DNA from: Pratylenchus scribneri
Lineage: Eukaryota > Nematoda > Chromadorea > Rhabditida > Pratylenchidae
NCBI GenBank assembly: GCA_030063045.1
Contig: JAQSEB010000175.1
Span: forward strand, 434,001-498,000
Reading direction: 5' to 3'
DNA length: 64,000 nucleotides
Below are positions 9,488 to 18,294 of the stretch, piece after piece. The first letter of the stretch is position 1; each line of letters begins with the position of its first letter. Both the position numbers and the translations under genes were made by a program. The notes beneath the pieces are model-generated. The model did no database searches. It had not been told where the DNA came from and saw nothing but the letters and a program-made list of their open reading frames with translations.

Positions 9488-10876
9488 TTAAAAATCGATG
9501 ACACGCTTGAAAATTAATACAGCCAAAACTGTGCCGAAAGCAAATGGTACAGGCCTTCCGTCATCCAATGTTCTTAGGTTAATTTGAATTTCGTTAATTT
9601 CACGTGGAAGCACACGGCAATAGATAGGTGAATCGTAAATTTTTTCATGATATTCGCCAGGGGTTGCACCTGTTACAGAGACGACACGAAGAAGAGAGCC
9701 AAATGCATTGCCTATAATCATATTTTCGGTCAGTCCTTTTGCATAAACACCAAAGCTGGAGAAACCACCGCGTAAATCGCAGCCATATTTAGCAATTTCA
9801 CCATTGTTCACTTGATGATGATTGGCAAATCCTAGCACATAGCCGAGTTGTTGGGTGAAGGAAATATGATCTATTCTTGCATCTTTGAAAACAGCTATAA
9901 AACGTTCAAATCCTTTATGATATTGCAATTCAACACCCCCGATTATTTTCTGAAATAGTTCCAAATCCAGAAAATCCAAATCATATCTATCTGCGCCCAA
10001 TAGATTTGATAAATATTTTTCAGCTGCTTCCGTATTTTGCGATGGCACGGGTGATTTCGAGATTGTATTATTCTCTTCTTTTTTATTTTCTGTTGTTGCT
10101 GTTTTTGACGGAGTTGTTACATTAGATGTAGGAGGAGGGGGAGGTGGCGGAAGATTCTGCACGATTGTTTGACTTTTCTTTTTCGATTCATCGTCAATTG
10201 AATGATTTAATTTAGTTTTAGGAGGTGAAGGAGGTGGTACTTGAGATGTCTTCTTATTCTCAAACGGTTCAATTGTTATGGATGGAATCGGAATCTGCGT
10301 TTCTTTTTGTTCTGGTGCGCGTTCAGTTCGCTCTTTTGCATCATTTCCAATTTTTGGCGGTGATTTAGGGCGATTTTTAGATGACGTTTTTCCTTCATCT
10401 TTCTTTGGCGTTTTTGGAGGGGGAGGAGGAGGAAGCGACGAGGGAATAGATGATGCTCTTTTGCGCCTATTTCCAGGAGGCAACTTCAACAATGCTGGAT
10501 CATTCACATATTCTCCCGAATTTATAGATTTTAAAGCTTTAGCCTGTGTTTCCAATATTCGAGCAAGAAAATCACGCAAATCATCAACCGTTGTGTGTGA
10601 AGCCTTGGGAACAGGTATTTGAATAATTCGTTGTTTGTCCTTGTGTTTAAAATGGATGTTAATAAATTGCTCATCAAGAGTACCAATTGTTGAAGGCCAA
10701 CTGTACGCAAATGAAATACTATGCAATCCACAGACCCAGTTACCATTAAAGCGAAGCGGTTTAGGCAAACGTACTCGGAATTCATTTGGTTTATTATTTG
10801 GATAATTCGGCGTTGTAAGATTTGCCTCATTATTGGGTGTATTGCTTGGCAAAAATACAAAAAAAGTATTGGACAT
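9488..10876 (-). CDS. Polinton minor capsid (penton-like) protein with proline-rich insertion
   Basis: 462 aa. The N-terminal ~120 residues (FFVFLPSN...NEFRVRLPKPLRFNGNW, WVCGLHSISFAYSW) and the C-terminal part (YCRVLPREINEIQINLRTLDDGRPVPFAFG) are the two conserved blocks of the Polinton penton-base-like single jelly-roll protein that fills capsid vertices. Between them is a low-complexity linker of ~160 residues with three runs of 5-7 prolines plus Lys/Ser/Glu. A linker of this size is longer than I would expect for the family; the frame is intact across it. Start at 10876 is the only ATG before the conserved LPSN block. Next to integrase (upstream) and pVI-like (downstream). Confidence 0.85.
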   Translation of the reverse strand: MSNTFFVFLPSNTPNNEANLTTPNYPNNKPNEFRVRLPKPLRFNGNWVCGLHSISFAYSWPSTIGTLDEQFINIHFKHKDKQRIIQIPVPKASHTTVDDLRDFLARILETQAKALKSINSGEYVNDPALLKLPPGNRRKRASSIPSSLPPPPPPKTPKKDEGKTSSKNRPKSPPKIGNDAKERTERAPEQKETQIPIPSITIEPFENKKTSQVPPPSPPKTKLNHSIDDESKKKSQTIVQNLPPPPPPPTSNVTTPSKTATTENKKEENNTISKSPVPSQNTEAAEKYLSNLLGADRYDLDFLDLELFQKIIGGVELQYHKGFERFIAVFKDARIDHISFTQQLGYVLGFANHHQVNNGEIAKYGCDLRGGFSSFGVYAKGLTENMIIGNAFGSLLRVVSVTGATPGEYHEKIYDSPIYCRVLPREINEIQINLRTLDDGRPVPFAFGTVLAVLIFKRVIDF

Positions 10877-10946
10877 TTTAATGCAAATATTTATTCTTTG
10901 TGGGAAAAAAATACAAATAATGAATGATTATGAGGAATGAGGAAGG

Positions 10947-10977
10947 ATGAATGTAATATAGATCACTTTTATATATT
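10947..10977 (-). promoter_or_regulatory. Putative late promoter of the penton-like gene
   Basis: Minus strand: AATATATAAAAG (10977-10966) followed after 13 bp by CATTCAT (10953-10947), a CCTTCCTCATTCC stretch and TTGTATTTTTTTC before the ATG at 10876. The CCTTCCT-CATTC and TTGTATTTTTTTC pieces recur upstream of the ATPase start at 14475. Confidence 0.4.
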
Positions 10978-10995
10978 CTTTTGTTCCATTCAACA

Positions 10996-12135
10996 CTACA
11001 CAATTGCGCTTTCATGAATCCATTCCGCGTCTGGATAACCAATAAATTTGACAAGTGCTTCTTTGGTCCCATCATGGAGCTTTCTCTTTCTTAGAATTTT
11101 TTCAATCCTATATTCTGTAGCAGCTTCTTTCCGAACATGAGAAAGTTCTTCACCATAGAATGTCCCCTTGAATTTCTCTCCCTTCTCATCTCGAATTTTG
11201 TAACGTATAGGTTTTGATTGATCCTTGACAGTGTCAATTTCCAAAATTTCATCGGACCATGATGGAATGTATCCCTTTTCAAAAATGCCTTTTCCTCGAC
11301 TCATCCGTACAAAATCACCCTTCTTGAATTTCGGCTTGGATATGTGCTTTTTCGTCGAAAATTCATCCCCATATATTGTTTTCCAGACTTGTTGAGCATT
11401 TTTAAAATTTACATCCACAGGGCGCATTCCATGTACTCGACTTTTTGAGTGATTAATTCCATCAGCAATTTTTTGTAGCACCTCCACCCAATTGAGTCTT
11501 TTGTTCTGAGAAAAATAACGGTACAAGCGTTGCTTCAAATTTTGAATTGCCCGTTCAGCAACCCATGCCTTATTATAAGCAGAAGAGGCCTGATGTTTTT
11601 GTATATCTTCTCTTTCGAAAAATTCTTTAAGTTGTTTATTTCGAAATTCTGTGCCCAAATCGGAATAGATAGAGAAGGGTTTGATACCGGTTTCCCTTTC
11701 AATTTGCTCAATCAATTGTACAAATCCTCGAACCATTTCTTCCGACTTTTTGCTGCGCAAGGGAACGACAAATATGCGCTTGGAAAGAACATCGATTGCC
11801 AACAAGATGTATTTGTATCCACCATTGCTTCGACTCAAGGAAGACATGTCTGCCAAATCCACTGATACATCGGTCATAAAACCTGCAGCGATGGTTTTTT
11901 GTTTCGGAAAATGCACTCTACGAGGGCGCATAAGAGTATAGACGCGATGTCCCTGCAAGTAGAATTGTACATCTCTTTTGCTTATTGAGGGATTTATTTG
12001 CTTTTTAGCCTCTTGCCAAAGTCGATCCACTCCTGCGTAAGCGGCAGCTGAATTTGGGTCATTATAAAGTTTGTCCAATTTTTTGTGTAGTCTCTCTTGT
12101 GCGGTGGCTCTTTCGCTTTCCTTTCTATCATTCAT
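10996..12135 (-). CDS. Polinton integrase, retroviral-type DDE core with C-terminal chromodomain
   Basis: 379 aa. The catalytic triad can be seen: Asp93 in VDLADM, Asp159 in YSDLGTEF and Glu194 in WVAERAIQ, spaced as in Polinton and Ty3/Gypsy-type integrases. The N-terminal ~80 residues are a helical region with no clear HHCC zinc finger. After the core an SH3-like part (KFKKGDFVRMS) leads to a chromodomain at ~340-378 (YRIEKILRKRK...VKFIGYPDAEWIHESAI), which in related elements reads histone marks and steers insertion. The ATG overlaps the stop of the upstream 420-aa gene by 4 nt (ATGA), pointing to coupled expression. No stop or frameshift is seen. Confidence 0.93.
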   Translation of the reverse strand: MNDRKESERATAQERLHKKLDKLYNDPNSAAAYAGVDRLWQEAKKQINPSISKRDVQFYLQGHRVYTLMRPRRVHFPKQKTIAAGFMTDVSVDLADMSSLSRSNGGYKYILLAIDVLSKRIFVVPLRSKKSEEMVRGFVQLIEQIERETGIKPFSIYSDLGTEFRNKQLKEFFEREDIQKHQASSAYNKAWVAERAIQNLKQRLYRYFSQNKRLNWVEVLQKIADGINHSKSRVHGMRPVDVNFKNAQQVWKTIYGDEFSTKKHISKPKFKKGDFVRMSRGKGIFEKGYIPSWSDEILEIDTVKDQSKPIRYKIRDEKGEKFKGTFYGEELSHVRKEAATEYRIEKILRKRKLHDGTKEALVKFIGYPDAEWIHESAIV

Positions 12136-13394
12136 TTTTTATTTCTTTTAATGGAGACAATTTCTTGACTACTTGATTCCGCTTTTCGTTTAGAGGGTCT
12201 CGTATGTGAAGGGACTGCTATTGGCAATGTTTGTTGTTGTCTAGATGTACTGGCAGGCAATGCCAAATTTGCGGGTTTAGACTTTTTCACGGGAACAACT
12301 TCTACGCCCAATTTTCCAGTCTTTCGTTTCTTTATCCCAGCAGTGACGACTCGAATTATGTCTGGATCAAATTTTTGCCTTCTTACAGGCGGTGCCGGCA
12401 ATGCAAGTGGTGAAAATGGAGCTTGCAATGCTTCTTGAATATCTGATGAGGGCAGCGGCTGCGATTGAAATGATTGTTGAATAGAAGCTGTAGGCCTTTG
12501 AGTGGCCCAATGAATTCTTGCAGCTGTTTTCCTTTGAATTTGGTTAGGAGGATAAGGAGCCCATTTTCGGAATTTTTTCGCGTCAGCTGTTGGCATCATT
12601 TTCATATTAGATTTTTGTTGAATGGCTAGCGATTGCCGAGATGTTGAGGGAACATTAGGATCTAACTCTTCGTTTTCTATGGCAAGGGCATTATTGGAAT
12701 TCGGTTGTTGGTGTAGTTGTAAATGTCTTCTTCTTCTATTTCTCACAAATCTAGCCTTCAATAAATTTTTGTTTGCCTCATTATTCGCTTCAACCAAACG
12801 CCATTTTTTGGGGGCAAATTGCCTTTCACTGCCTTTTCGTTTCTTTCCTCTACTTGTTTGTTGTTGCTGTTCTATTGTCTGTACAGATTGAATAAAAGGA
12901 GTAGGAACTGGGGCTGAAGTGGCCTCGGATGGTGGAGGTGATGAACGTGCATCTTCAAATACTTCATCCTCTTGATCCATTTGATTGTTGCTGTTTCCTT
13001 CTGTATTAGGATCATTAAGTCTTCTCCTTGTATTTCTTCTTCTTGTCCCCAAATTTTCATTTCTCCTTCCCTGTCTTGATATGGGGGGCATTCTTCTTGG
13101 TTCCGTTTCCACCATAATTTCATCATCACTCCCGTCCCCATTTCCTGTCTTCATAATCATTCGAAGGCCATTGGCCAATTCAACACGCGTTGGTCGTTTT
13201 TCTCGTTCATTTCTCAAATTCAAATAACGTCTCAATTGTTGATTATAATGTAAATTTTTTGCTGATGCATTCGCTCTCTCTTTTTTAACTTTTTCTAATT
13301 CATGACGTGCAAAATCGAGATTCGGCTCACCGGTATCTGTGGAGACCATTCCATGCCATATATCTTGAGGAACTAGGACGAGTTTATTGGCCAT
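12132..13394 (-). CDS. 420-aa basic low-complexity Polinton protein
   Basis: Conserved-looking N-terminus (KLVLVPQDIWHGM), a charged helical segment ~28-70, then a long disordered region rich in Arg, Asn, Gln, Pro and Ser with several nuclear-localisation-like clusters (RRRNTRRR, KKRKG, KKRKTGK, SKRKAES). The sequence class suits a virion core or DNA-binding structural protein. I do not recognise a domain. It starts 28 bp after the pX-like gene and overlaps the integrase start by 4 nt. The frame is open; the ATG at 13394 begins the conserved N-terminus. Confidence 0.7.
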   Translation of the reverse strand: MANKLVLVPQDIWHGMVSTDTGEPNLDFARHELEKVKKERANASAKNLHYNQQLRRYLNLRNEREKRPTRVELANGLRMIMKTGNGDGSDDEIMVETEPRRMPPISRQGRRNENLGTRRRNTRRRLNDPNTEGNSNNQMDQEDEVFEDARSSPPPSEATSAPVPTPFIQSVQTIEQQQQTSRGKKRKGSERQFAPKKWRLVEANNEANKNLLKARFVRNRRRRHLQLHQQPNSNNALAIENEELDPNVPSTSRQSLAIQQKSNMKMMPTADAKKFRKWAPYPPNQIQRKTAARIHWATQRPTASIQQSFQSQPLPSSDIQEALQAPFSPLALPAPPVRRQKFDPDIIRVVTAGIKKRKTGKLGVEVVPVKKSKPANLALPASTSRQQQTLPIAVPSHTRPSKRKAESSSQEIVSIKRNKK

Positions 13395-13421
13395 TTAATT
13401 TGGTTTTAAAAAAAAAAAATA

Positions 13422-13829
13422 TTATTCGTTTGAAATGCTATTGGTGTTCCGGTCTCCTCTTTTAAATGCGTAACGAGCCAACTCAATAAGAATAGGAGTA
13501 AGAAGCGCAGCAAAAACGCCACCAAAACCGCTGCCTCTTTGAACCAAAATTTTGCGGGCTCCTCGTTCACTTCTGGCACGACTTAAGCGACGAACAAAAT
13601 CAGCATAAGGAAGCAGTCGTTTCTTTTGACGAGTTGTTAGTTTGAATCTCGATTTAACAATATTCAAGCAAATTTCGGCGAGTGACAAAAGTTGATCGGT
13701 TGCAGCTTGTTTTAATAATTTTCTTTTTTTATTTTCCGATTTTGTACTAGCAAGTTGATGGAGAAATTGGGAATTATTGCAAACAATGGGACTTATTTCG
13801 GCTTGTTTTGCAAATGATTTACAAGCCAT
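13422..13829 (-). CDS. Small basic pX-like Polinton protein with C-terminal hydrophobic segment
   Basis: 135 aa from the ATG at 13829; the frame is open to 13910 but that part lies inside the ATPase gene. A helical basic region (LLKQAATDQLLSLAEICLNI, then KLTTRQKKRLLPYADFVRRLSR) is followed by ARKILVQRGSGFGG and a hydrophobic helix (VFAALLTPILIELARYAF). This combination is common as a small ORF in Polintons and adintovirus-like elements and has been compared with adenovirus pX/mu core peptides. The start overlaps the ATPase stop by 11 nt. Confidence 0.75.
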   Translation of the reverse strand: MACKSFAKQAEISPIVCNNSQFLHQLASTKSENKKRKLLKQAATDQLLSLAEICLNIVKSRFKLTTRQKKRLLPYADFVRRLSRARSERGARKILVQRGSGFGGVFAALLTPILIELARYAFKRGDRNTNSISNE

Positions 13830-14475
13830 TTTTTGGTGTGAAAATAATTTTTTCTTCGTCGTCTTTAAATATGTTTGTGCGTAGCTTAAATAGTGGATCG
13901 GAACCAGCATGCATATCCAATAGCAAATATCCGTATGGTTTTAATGTAGCTTGTCGATACGCATCCAAGAAAAAATCCAATTGTCTTGGATAAAGTTGCA
14001 CACCAATATTCCGTACCGAGAGGATTGCATTTGGAGAACGCATGATAACCAAATATTGTGAATTTTGACGTGCAACGCGAATTTTTCGATCGAATAAATT
14101 TTGGGTGACAAATACGACGGCAAAGTTTTGATGATGGGATTTGGCAGTGAATAATTGGTTCAAATATTTTTCATCAATTGACAAAAGCAAATCATCCAAA
14201 ACGAGTAAAAGTGGTTTTGGCATTCTCTTGATCAGGTCCTCGGGCGGAACACCGGAATAGACACTAACTCCTGATTTTTGCAAAACTGGAACTAGGCTGC
14301 TCATTTCCCCAAAACAATAGAGAATACTCTTTGGTGAAGGTTCAATCAAACTGGATGCTTCCATAATAAATTTATGAAGGAATGTTGATTTGCCTGAACT
14401 GCTTGGACCCGTTATAACCATTCCAAAAGGGAGTTTCAGTTTTAAATCTTTATCATTAAAAGATGGAAGTTCCAT
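13819..14475 (-). CDS. DNA-packaging ATPase, A32/FtsK-HerA type
   Basis: 218 aa. Walker A GPSSSGKST (residues 23-31), Walker B LLLVLDDLL (acidic residues ~94-95) and a sensor-like FVTQNLF follow the order of the A32-like packaging ATPases of Polintons and related large DNA viruses. The enzyme would pump DNA into preformed capsids. The first in-frame ATG is 14475; the frame continues upstream only to a TTG. A truncated paralogue sits at 18048-18218. The C-terminus overlaps the pX-like start by 11 nt. Confidence 0.92.
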   Translation of the reverse strand: MELPSFNDKDLKLKLPFGMVITGPSSSGKSTFLHKFIMEASSLIEPSPKSILYCFGEMSSLVPVLQKSGVSVYSGVPPEDLIKRMPKPLLLVLDDLLLSIDEKYLNQLFTAKSHHQNFAVVFVTQNLFDRKIRVARQNSQYLVIMRSPNAILSVRNIGVQLYPRQLDFFLDAYRQATLKPYGYLLLDMHAGSDPLFKLRTNIFKDDEEKIIFTPKNGL

Positions 14476-14591
14476 TGAAAAAAATACAATAATTGGCAAA
14501 ATGAGAATGAAGGAAGGAAATTTTGTAAATTATTTTAAATAATCAAATTATAGGATGGGGATGATTAATAAGGAAAGTGTCTTTTGGATAT

Positions 14592-15571
14592 TTATTTAGT
14601 CAATTTTGGAGTAATTGAAGCGATTGCAGCATTTTCTTCAGCCTCCATTTCCATAGCCTGATCCTTCAATTGTTGAACTTTCTCTGCTTGACTGGGAAGA
14701 CCGGCTGTGGCAGCATTCAGACTTTCAAAAAAAGCATCTAATTCAGCGAAGCCCGGAAGTGCTTCACTACCTGATTGAGTGGCTTGCGGCTCCGTTGGTC
14801 CATCATCACTTTTCTTCGGCATTTCTAACATTGCTTGTGATTGTTGCTGCTCCATCGGTTCATTTTGTTTCTGCAACGGGTTTGTATTTGAAATTTCAGA
14901 ATCGACAAGTGCTTCTGCCTTTTTTGGGCTGCTCAACAATATTTGGTTGTCGGCTCTTCGTTTCAATTCTTCATAACGTTCTTCAACAAAAAGTTTGTAG
15001 TAGGGTGGGAAGCAGTTCAGATCATCTTTCATTGCCTCATATTGCTTCTCCAAATAGTCAAATGCAGCTTTGATTGGTCTTTTGCCTTGATCAAACACAC
15101 TGTGTAGCTCAGAAAGATCAGCCATAAATTTTTCAACATTTTGCTTCTTTTTTCCATTTTCTTCTTCATCACTTTGACAAACTGGTTTCTCCTGATTATG
15201 TGGTATGTTGAAAACGCGTCCACGGTTTCGTAACTAAAATTATTATTGACAATTTTTTATGCATTCTATCATTAACTCACTCTAAAGAAGCAATGGCCTG
15301 GAAGTTCTCGAATCGTGTCAAATGCAATGAAGCGAGAGCCTTTGATTCGGTTGCAAAAAATGATGAGTCCTTCATTGGTGACCACAAAATCCATCTCCAC
15401 CTCGGTTGCCTTACATTCGCGGCATTTGCCGACACAATCAAATGGGATGAATCTTGGTTCAGTGAATCGTTCTTTGGCAAAAACATTTATTCCATTTTTG
15501 AGAACGGCAAAATCAATTTCCGGCAGAATTTGTTGAATCAATCCTTTTTTGTCGTTCATGTTGAGAGCCAT
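14592..15571 (-). CDS. 310-aa protein with Cys-rich N-terminal domain, two exons
   Basis: Exon 1 15571-15281, intron 47 bp (GT-AG), exon 2 15233-14592; joined length is in frame at 310 aa. The N-terminal ~110 residues match the start of the paralogue at 18295-18813: PEIDFAVLKNG against PEVDFFVSAGG, RFIPFD..GKCREC against RFVPFD..GKCVHC, and a shared VFNIP just after the splice site. That agreement across the intron supports the model. A single CxxC may bind metal. The rest is Glu/Gln/Ser-rich with helical stretches and no known domain. It is the first gene of the minus-strand block, upstream of the ATPase. Function unknown. Confidence 0.72.
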
Positions 15572-15704
15572 AATTAATTGAATTGAAGGAAAATAATTTT
15601 TAGGAATCGAAAATTTTTTCTAAATTCAAGAATGATTTTTTAATTTTGAGAGAAATCTCGAATTGTAACCAAGAAAAAAAAAAGAAGGAAATTTACGGTA
15701 GCCA

Positions 15705-15790
15705 TTAATAGGCCACGCCTTCCTTTTTTACTATATATTTTCCACCAATGCACAATTTGGCATTCTTTGTTGTTAACTCCGCCCATTTTC
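15705..15790. promoter_or_regulatory. Bidirectional control region between the 310-aa gene and the PIP-box gene
   Basis: The interval holds CCACGCCT (15713-15720), CTATATATTT (15731-15740) and CTCCGCCCA (15776-15784). These are the same motif types found before both polymerase genes. The TATA-like box can serve the minus gene (ATG 15571); the plus gene (ATG 15908) probably has an untranslated first part with a further splice site just before its ATG. Confidence 0.4.
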
Positions 15791-15907
15791 TTAGATTTCC
15801 CAACAATTTCTTCCTTTCATTTGTCTTCCAATTCTAAAGCTAGATAGTAGCTTCTTATTTTATATTTTTCTTCTTTTTTTTAAAAATAATTTTAATCATT
15901 TTAGGAT

Positions 15908-16564
15908 ATGCAAACTAAAATAACTCAATTTTTTAAATCGATCAACAACAAATCTACTCAGGTCGACGAATCCTATCTACCACCATATGAAATATTCGAG
16001 GACTTCAAAGAATATTCAATCAAATCTCCTCCATATTTTTGGGAGAGCAAGTATGCTAAATTTTAAAAATTTTTTTTTTTCCTTTAAGAACAAATGAAGT
16101 AGGCTGCAATGTATACAGCCACATGCTCGAGCCGGACTATGAATCGCTAGGCACTCCCTGCTCACCAAAATCGGAAAAGACCTGGTCGAGCAGCATTATG
16201 GAATTGTAAGCGAAAATTTTTTTTTGGTAAATCAAATCTTTTATATTTTTAAGAGGAATCAATTGCGAAGATGAAATGGAACAACAATTCAAGGATGAGG
16301 ACGAACCAAGCAATGGGTAATAAAACATTTTTCTTAAATTGAAATCATTTCTCTCTTTTTTCTAGCCCGATTATCTTCAATTCGCCACCGGCGTCACCGG
16401 ATCCTTCCCCATCCCCTTCGCCTTTTGTGTTTTCGGATGGGCCAGAGGAGACCACCAAACATTACCCATCAGAGGATGAAGTGTCGGATGAATCGATGGA
16501 TGAAGTAAGACGCTTATATCCAAGTCCCCCTTTGTCCGACCGATTTTTTTATATTTCCCCATAA
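15908..16564 (+). CDS. PIP-box (PCNA-binding motif) acidic protein, four exons
   Basis: Exons 15908-16050, 16089-16205, 16254-16316 and 16366-16564 join in frame over introns of 38, 48 and 49 bp, giving 173 aa. The extreme N-terminus, residues 2-9, reads QTKITQFF, an exact QxxIxxFF PIP box, the peptide by which many replication proteins dock on PCNA. The remainder is acidic and rich in Ser-Pro/Thr-Pro sites (GTPCSPKSEK resembles a full CDK site; also SPPASPDPSPSPSP). No enzymatic domain is visible. It is transcribed away from the virion gene block. Inference: it may recruit or hijack host PCNA or cell-cycle control. The exon model rests on consensus splice sites and frame continuity only. Confidence 0.6.
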
Positions 16565-16884
16565 ACCCCCAATTTTTTAAATTATTTAATTTTATTTAAA
16601 AATAACCTTTTATTTAAAATATTGAATAAATTCCTTTTTAAAAAAATAAAATATTTTGAAAATGTGTATTTTAAAAAAAAATATTTCTTCCCCATTTCTT
16701 CTGAGATTGCTGACGGCATCCATCAAAGGGTGACCCTATAAGAATAATTTTTATTTTTAATATCCAATTTTTTCCCTTACTTCATTCCCTAAAAGTGGAA
16801 ACCGACATTCCCAGCATTGAAATTCGAGGGGAGGAGGCCGGGGGGCGAATATGTAGGAAGCGATCTATATTGTGTTTATTTTAT
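16565..16884. other. AT-rich noncoding gap between convergent genes
   Basis: Contains A/T runs and AATAAA-like signals usable as poly(A) sites for both flanking convergent genes. No ORF, repeat or RNA gene was recognised. Confidence 0.5.
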
Positions 16885-17421
16885 TTATTTTATTCCCTTT
16901 CCCTTACCCGTAATTTGCTCCCTCAAACGCTGGCCATCGCGACTAAGAAAAGCTTCACCAGCATCTAGAAATATGAGTATTTCTTTTGTTTAATCCCCTT
17001 CGCTTACCAGCAGAGCGATTGCGACGGGGCCCCTCGCGGCATTGATTGTTGCGCAAACGGCGATAGATGGGGCGAAAAATTGCCAAAAATGCCGGAACCA
17101 ACTAGGAAAAGGGAGTGGTATTCGAAGGAAATATTGATTGTATAAGGATTAACAAACCTGTGCTAGCAAAACCAAAATTACCAAAAGGTATAGGAAGAAA
17201 AATGGGAAGAAGAGTCCATCATTAGGACCTGGCCCAACACCATCAGCCAAATAGCGCTCAATGTCCCCCACTGATTCATGGACACAAATAATCGGTTTGG
17301 AATATAAATCGGGTCGGTAACAATTGGTTTTTGCCAAAGGGCAAAAACAATTATCAACTGGGACCCAAGGAATATTAGAAGGGAAAAATAATTCAGCTTC
17401 GGTTGTGGTAATGTTTTCCAT
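16885..17421 (-). CDS. Spliced single-pass membrane protein with basic tail
   Basis: Exons 17421-17158, 17101-17008 and 16964-16885 join over 56- and 43-bp GT-AG introns to a 145-aa product. Residues 1-68 are polar with four Cys (CFC, C, C) and no signal peptide; a long hydrophobic stretch (FFPFFFLYLLVILVLLAQ then LVPAFLAIF) crosses the first splice junction, and the tail is Arg-rich (RPIYRRLRNNQCREGPRRNR). This predicts a type III/Ib single-span protein with a basic cytoplasmic tail. No family recognised. The TATA box GGTATATAAG at 17483-17474 lies ~55 bp before the ATG. It may belong to either Polinton. Confidence 0.55.
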
Positions 17422-17473
17422 TTTTTAATGGGTGGAATTGTGATCAAATGTGTTAGCATGCAAAATTCACATC

Positions 17474-17483
17474 ACTTATATAC
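17474..17483 (-). promoter_or_regulatory. TATA box of the spliced membrane-protein gene
   Basis: GGTATATAAG on the minus strand, ~55 bp upstream of the ATG at 17421. A start site ~30 bp downstream leaves a short leader. Confidence 0.4.
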
Positions 17484-17914
17484 CCTTAGGGCAGGCACAA
17501 AAACATCTGGCCATTTTGGCTTTATCAGATCTTTAATTCATTTTCCATCCAAAATGATCAGATAATTTTAGCTCTTCCCATTATTCCTCCTCCCTTTCCA
17601 GCATATGGGAAAGATTATAAATGCACAAAAAGAATAAATAAATAAATCCTCCCATTCCATGCCATTTAAAAATTTTCTTAATCCCTACAAATGTTTATTT
17701 TGCCCATCTCCTTCTTTCTATATATAATCCCTTTTTTATAATTTGCCGTCCACCGAATTCCTCCAATCCTTAATCTTGATGGGAAATAAATTTGATCTTT
17801 CCTTTTAGCTATTATTTACCCATCCACTCTCTTTTTCAAAAATTACCGCCAAATTCGAATAAAAATTTTCCCATAAAAATGTTGTCATCTCCAATTTAAC
17901 CAAATCCATCTTTA
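17484..17914. other. Noncoding spacer left of the palindrome
   Basis: AT-rich and pyrimidine-rich sequence without a convincing ORF. I see no terminal inverted repeat of a Polinton here, although the border between the two elements should lie in or near this interval. Confidence 0.4.
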
Positions 17915-18041
17915 GGGAACCGTCAGAAAGGAAAAGGCCGCATATAAAGCCCAAAGGTGTCGGATTCTTAATCCCCTCAAAGGAAAATGTAATCCGACAC
18001 CTTTGGGCTTTATATGCGGCCTTTTTTCTTCTGACACTCCC
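17915..18041. repeat. 127-bp near-perfect palindrome at the Polinton-Polinton junction
   Basis: Arms of ~50 bp read inward from GGGA: AAGGCCGCATATAAAGCCC and AAAGGTGTCGGATT are repeated in reverse after a ~24-bp loop. The right end stops 7 bp before the truncated ATPase frame. It could be a foldback/MITE insertion, or a hairpin-type junction formed when element 2 lost its left half. Confidence 0.8.
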
Positions 18042-18047
18042 TTGAGT

Positions 18048-18218
18048 TTAGCTGCTGCAATATAATATAGATTTTGGGGGAGGTTCCACTAAATACTGAG
18101 ATTGATTGACGAATTTCAATAAGAAGGTCGATTTTCCACTAGAAGATGGACCATTGATTATCATAGAAAATGGAAGATGTAATTTTAATTCTTTATTTTC
18201 GAATATTTGATTATTCAT
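18048..18218 (-). pseudogene. Truncated packaging ATPase of Polinton 2
   Basis: From the ATG at 18218 the frame gives FENKELKLHLPFSMIINGPSSSGKST-type sequence (quoted in part), matching residues 6-54 of the intact ATPase at 13819-14475, with a perfect Walker A. Similarity ends at SILYC; two codons later comes a stop next to the palindrome. Walker B and everything after it are missing, so it cannot be a working motor. Confidence 0.85.
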
Positions 18219-18294
18219 TATAAAAATAATATGATTATTAAATAACAATATATTGAGTTTATATATCTTTGATTAATTGGTTATATTATCTATC

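Noticed and set aside
13829..13910. Upstream extension of the pX-like gene to an ATG at 13910
   Set aside because: The added part is an out-of-frame reading of the ATPase 3' end; the ATG at 13829 begins the conserved-looking protein.
15029..15223. 64-codon minus-strand ORF between the 310-aa exons
   Set aside because: Other-frame reading of exon 2 of the 310-aa gene.
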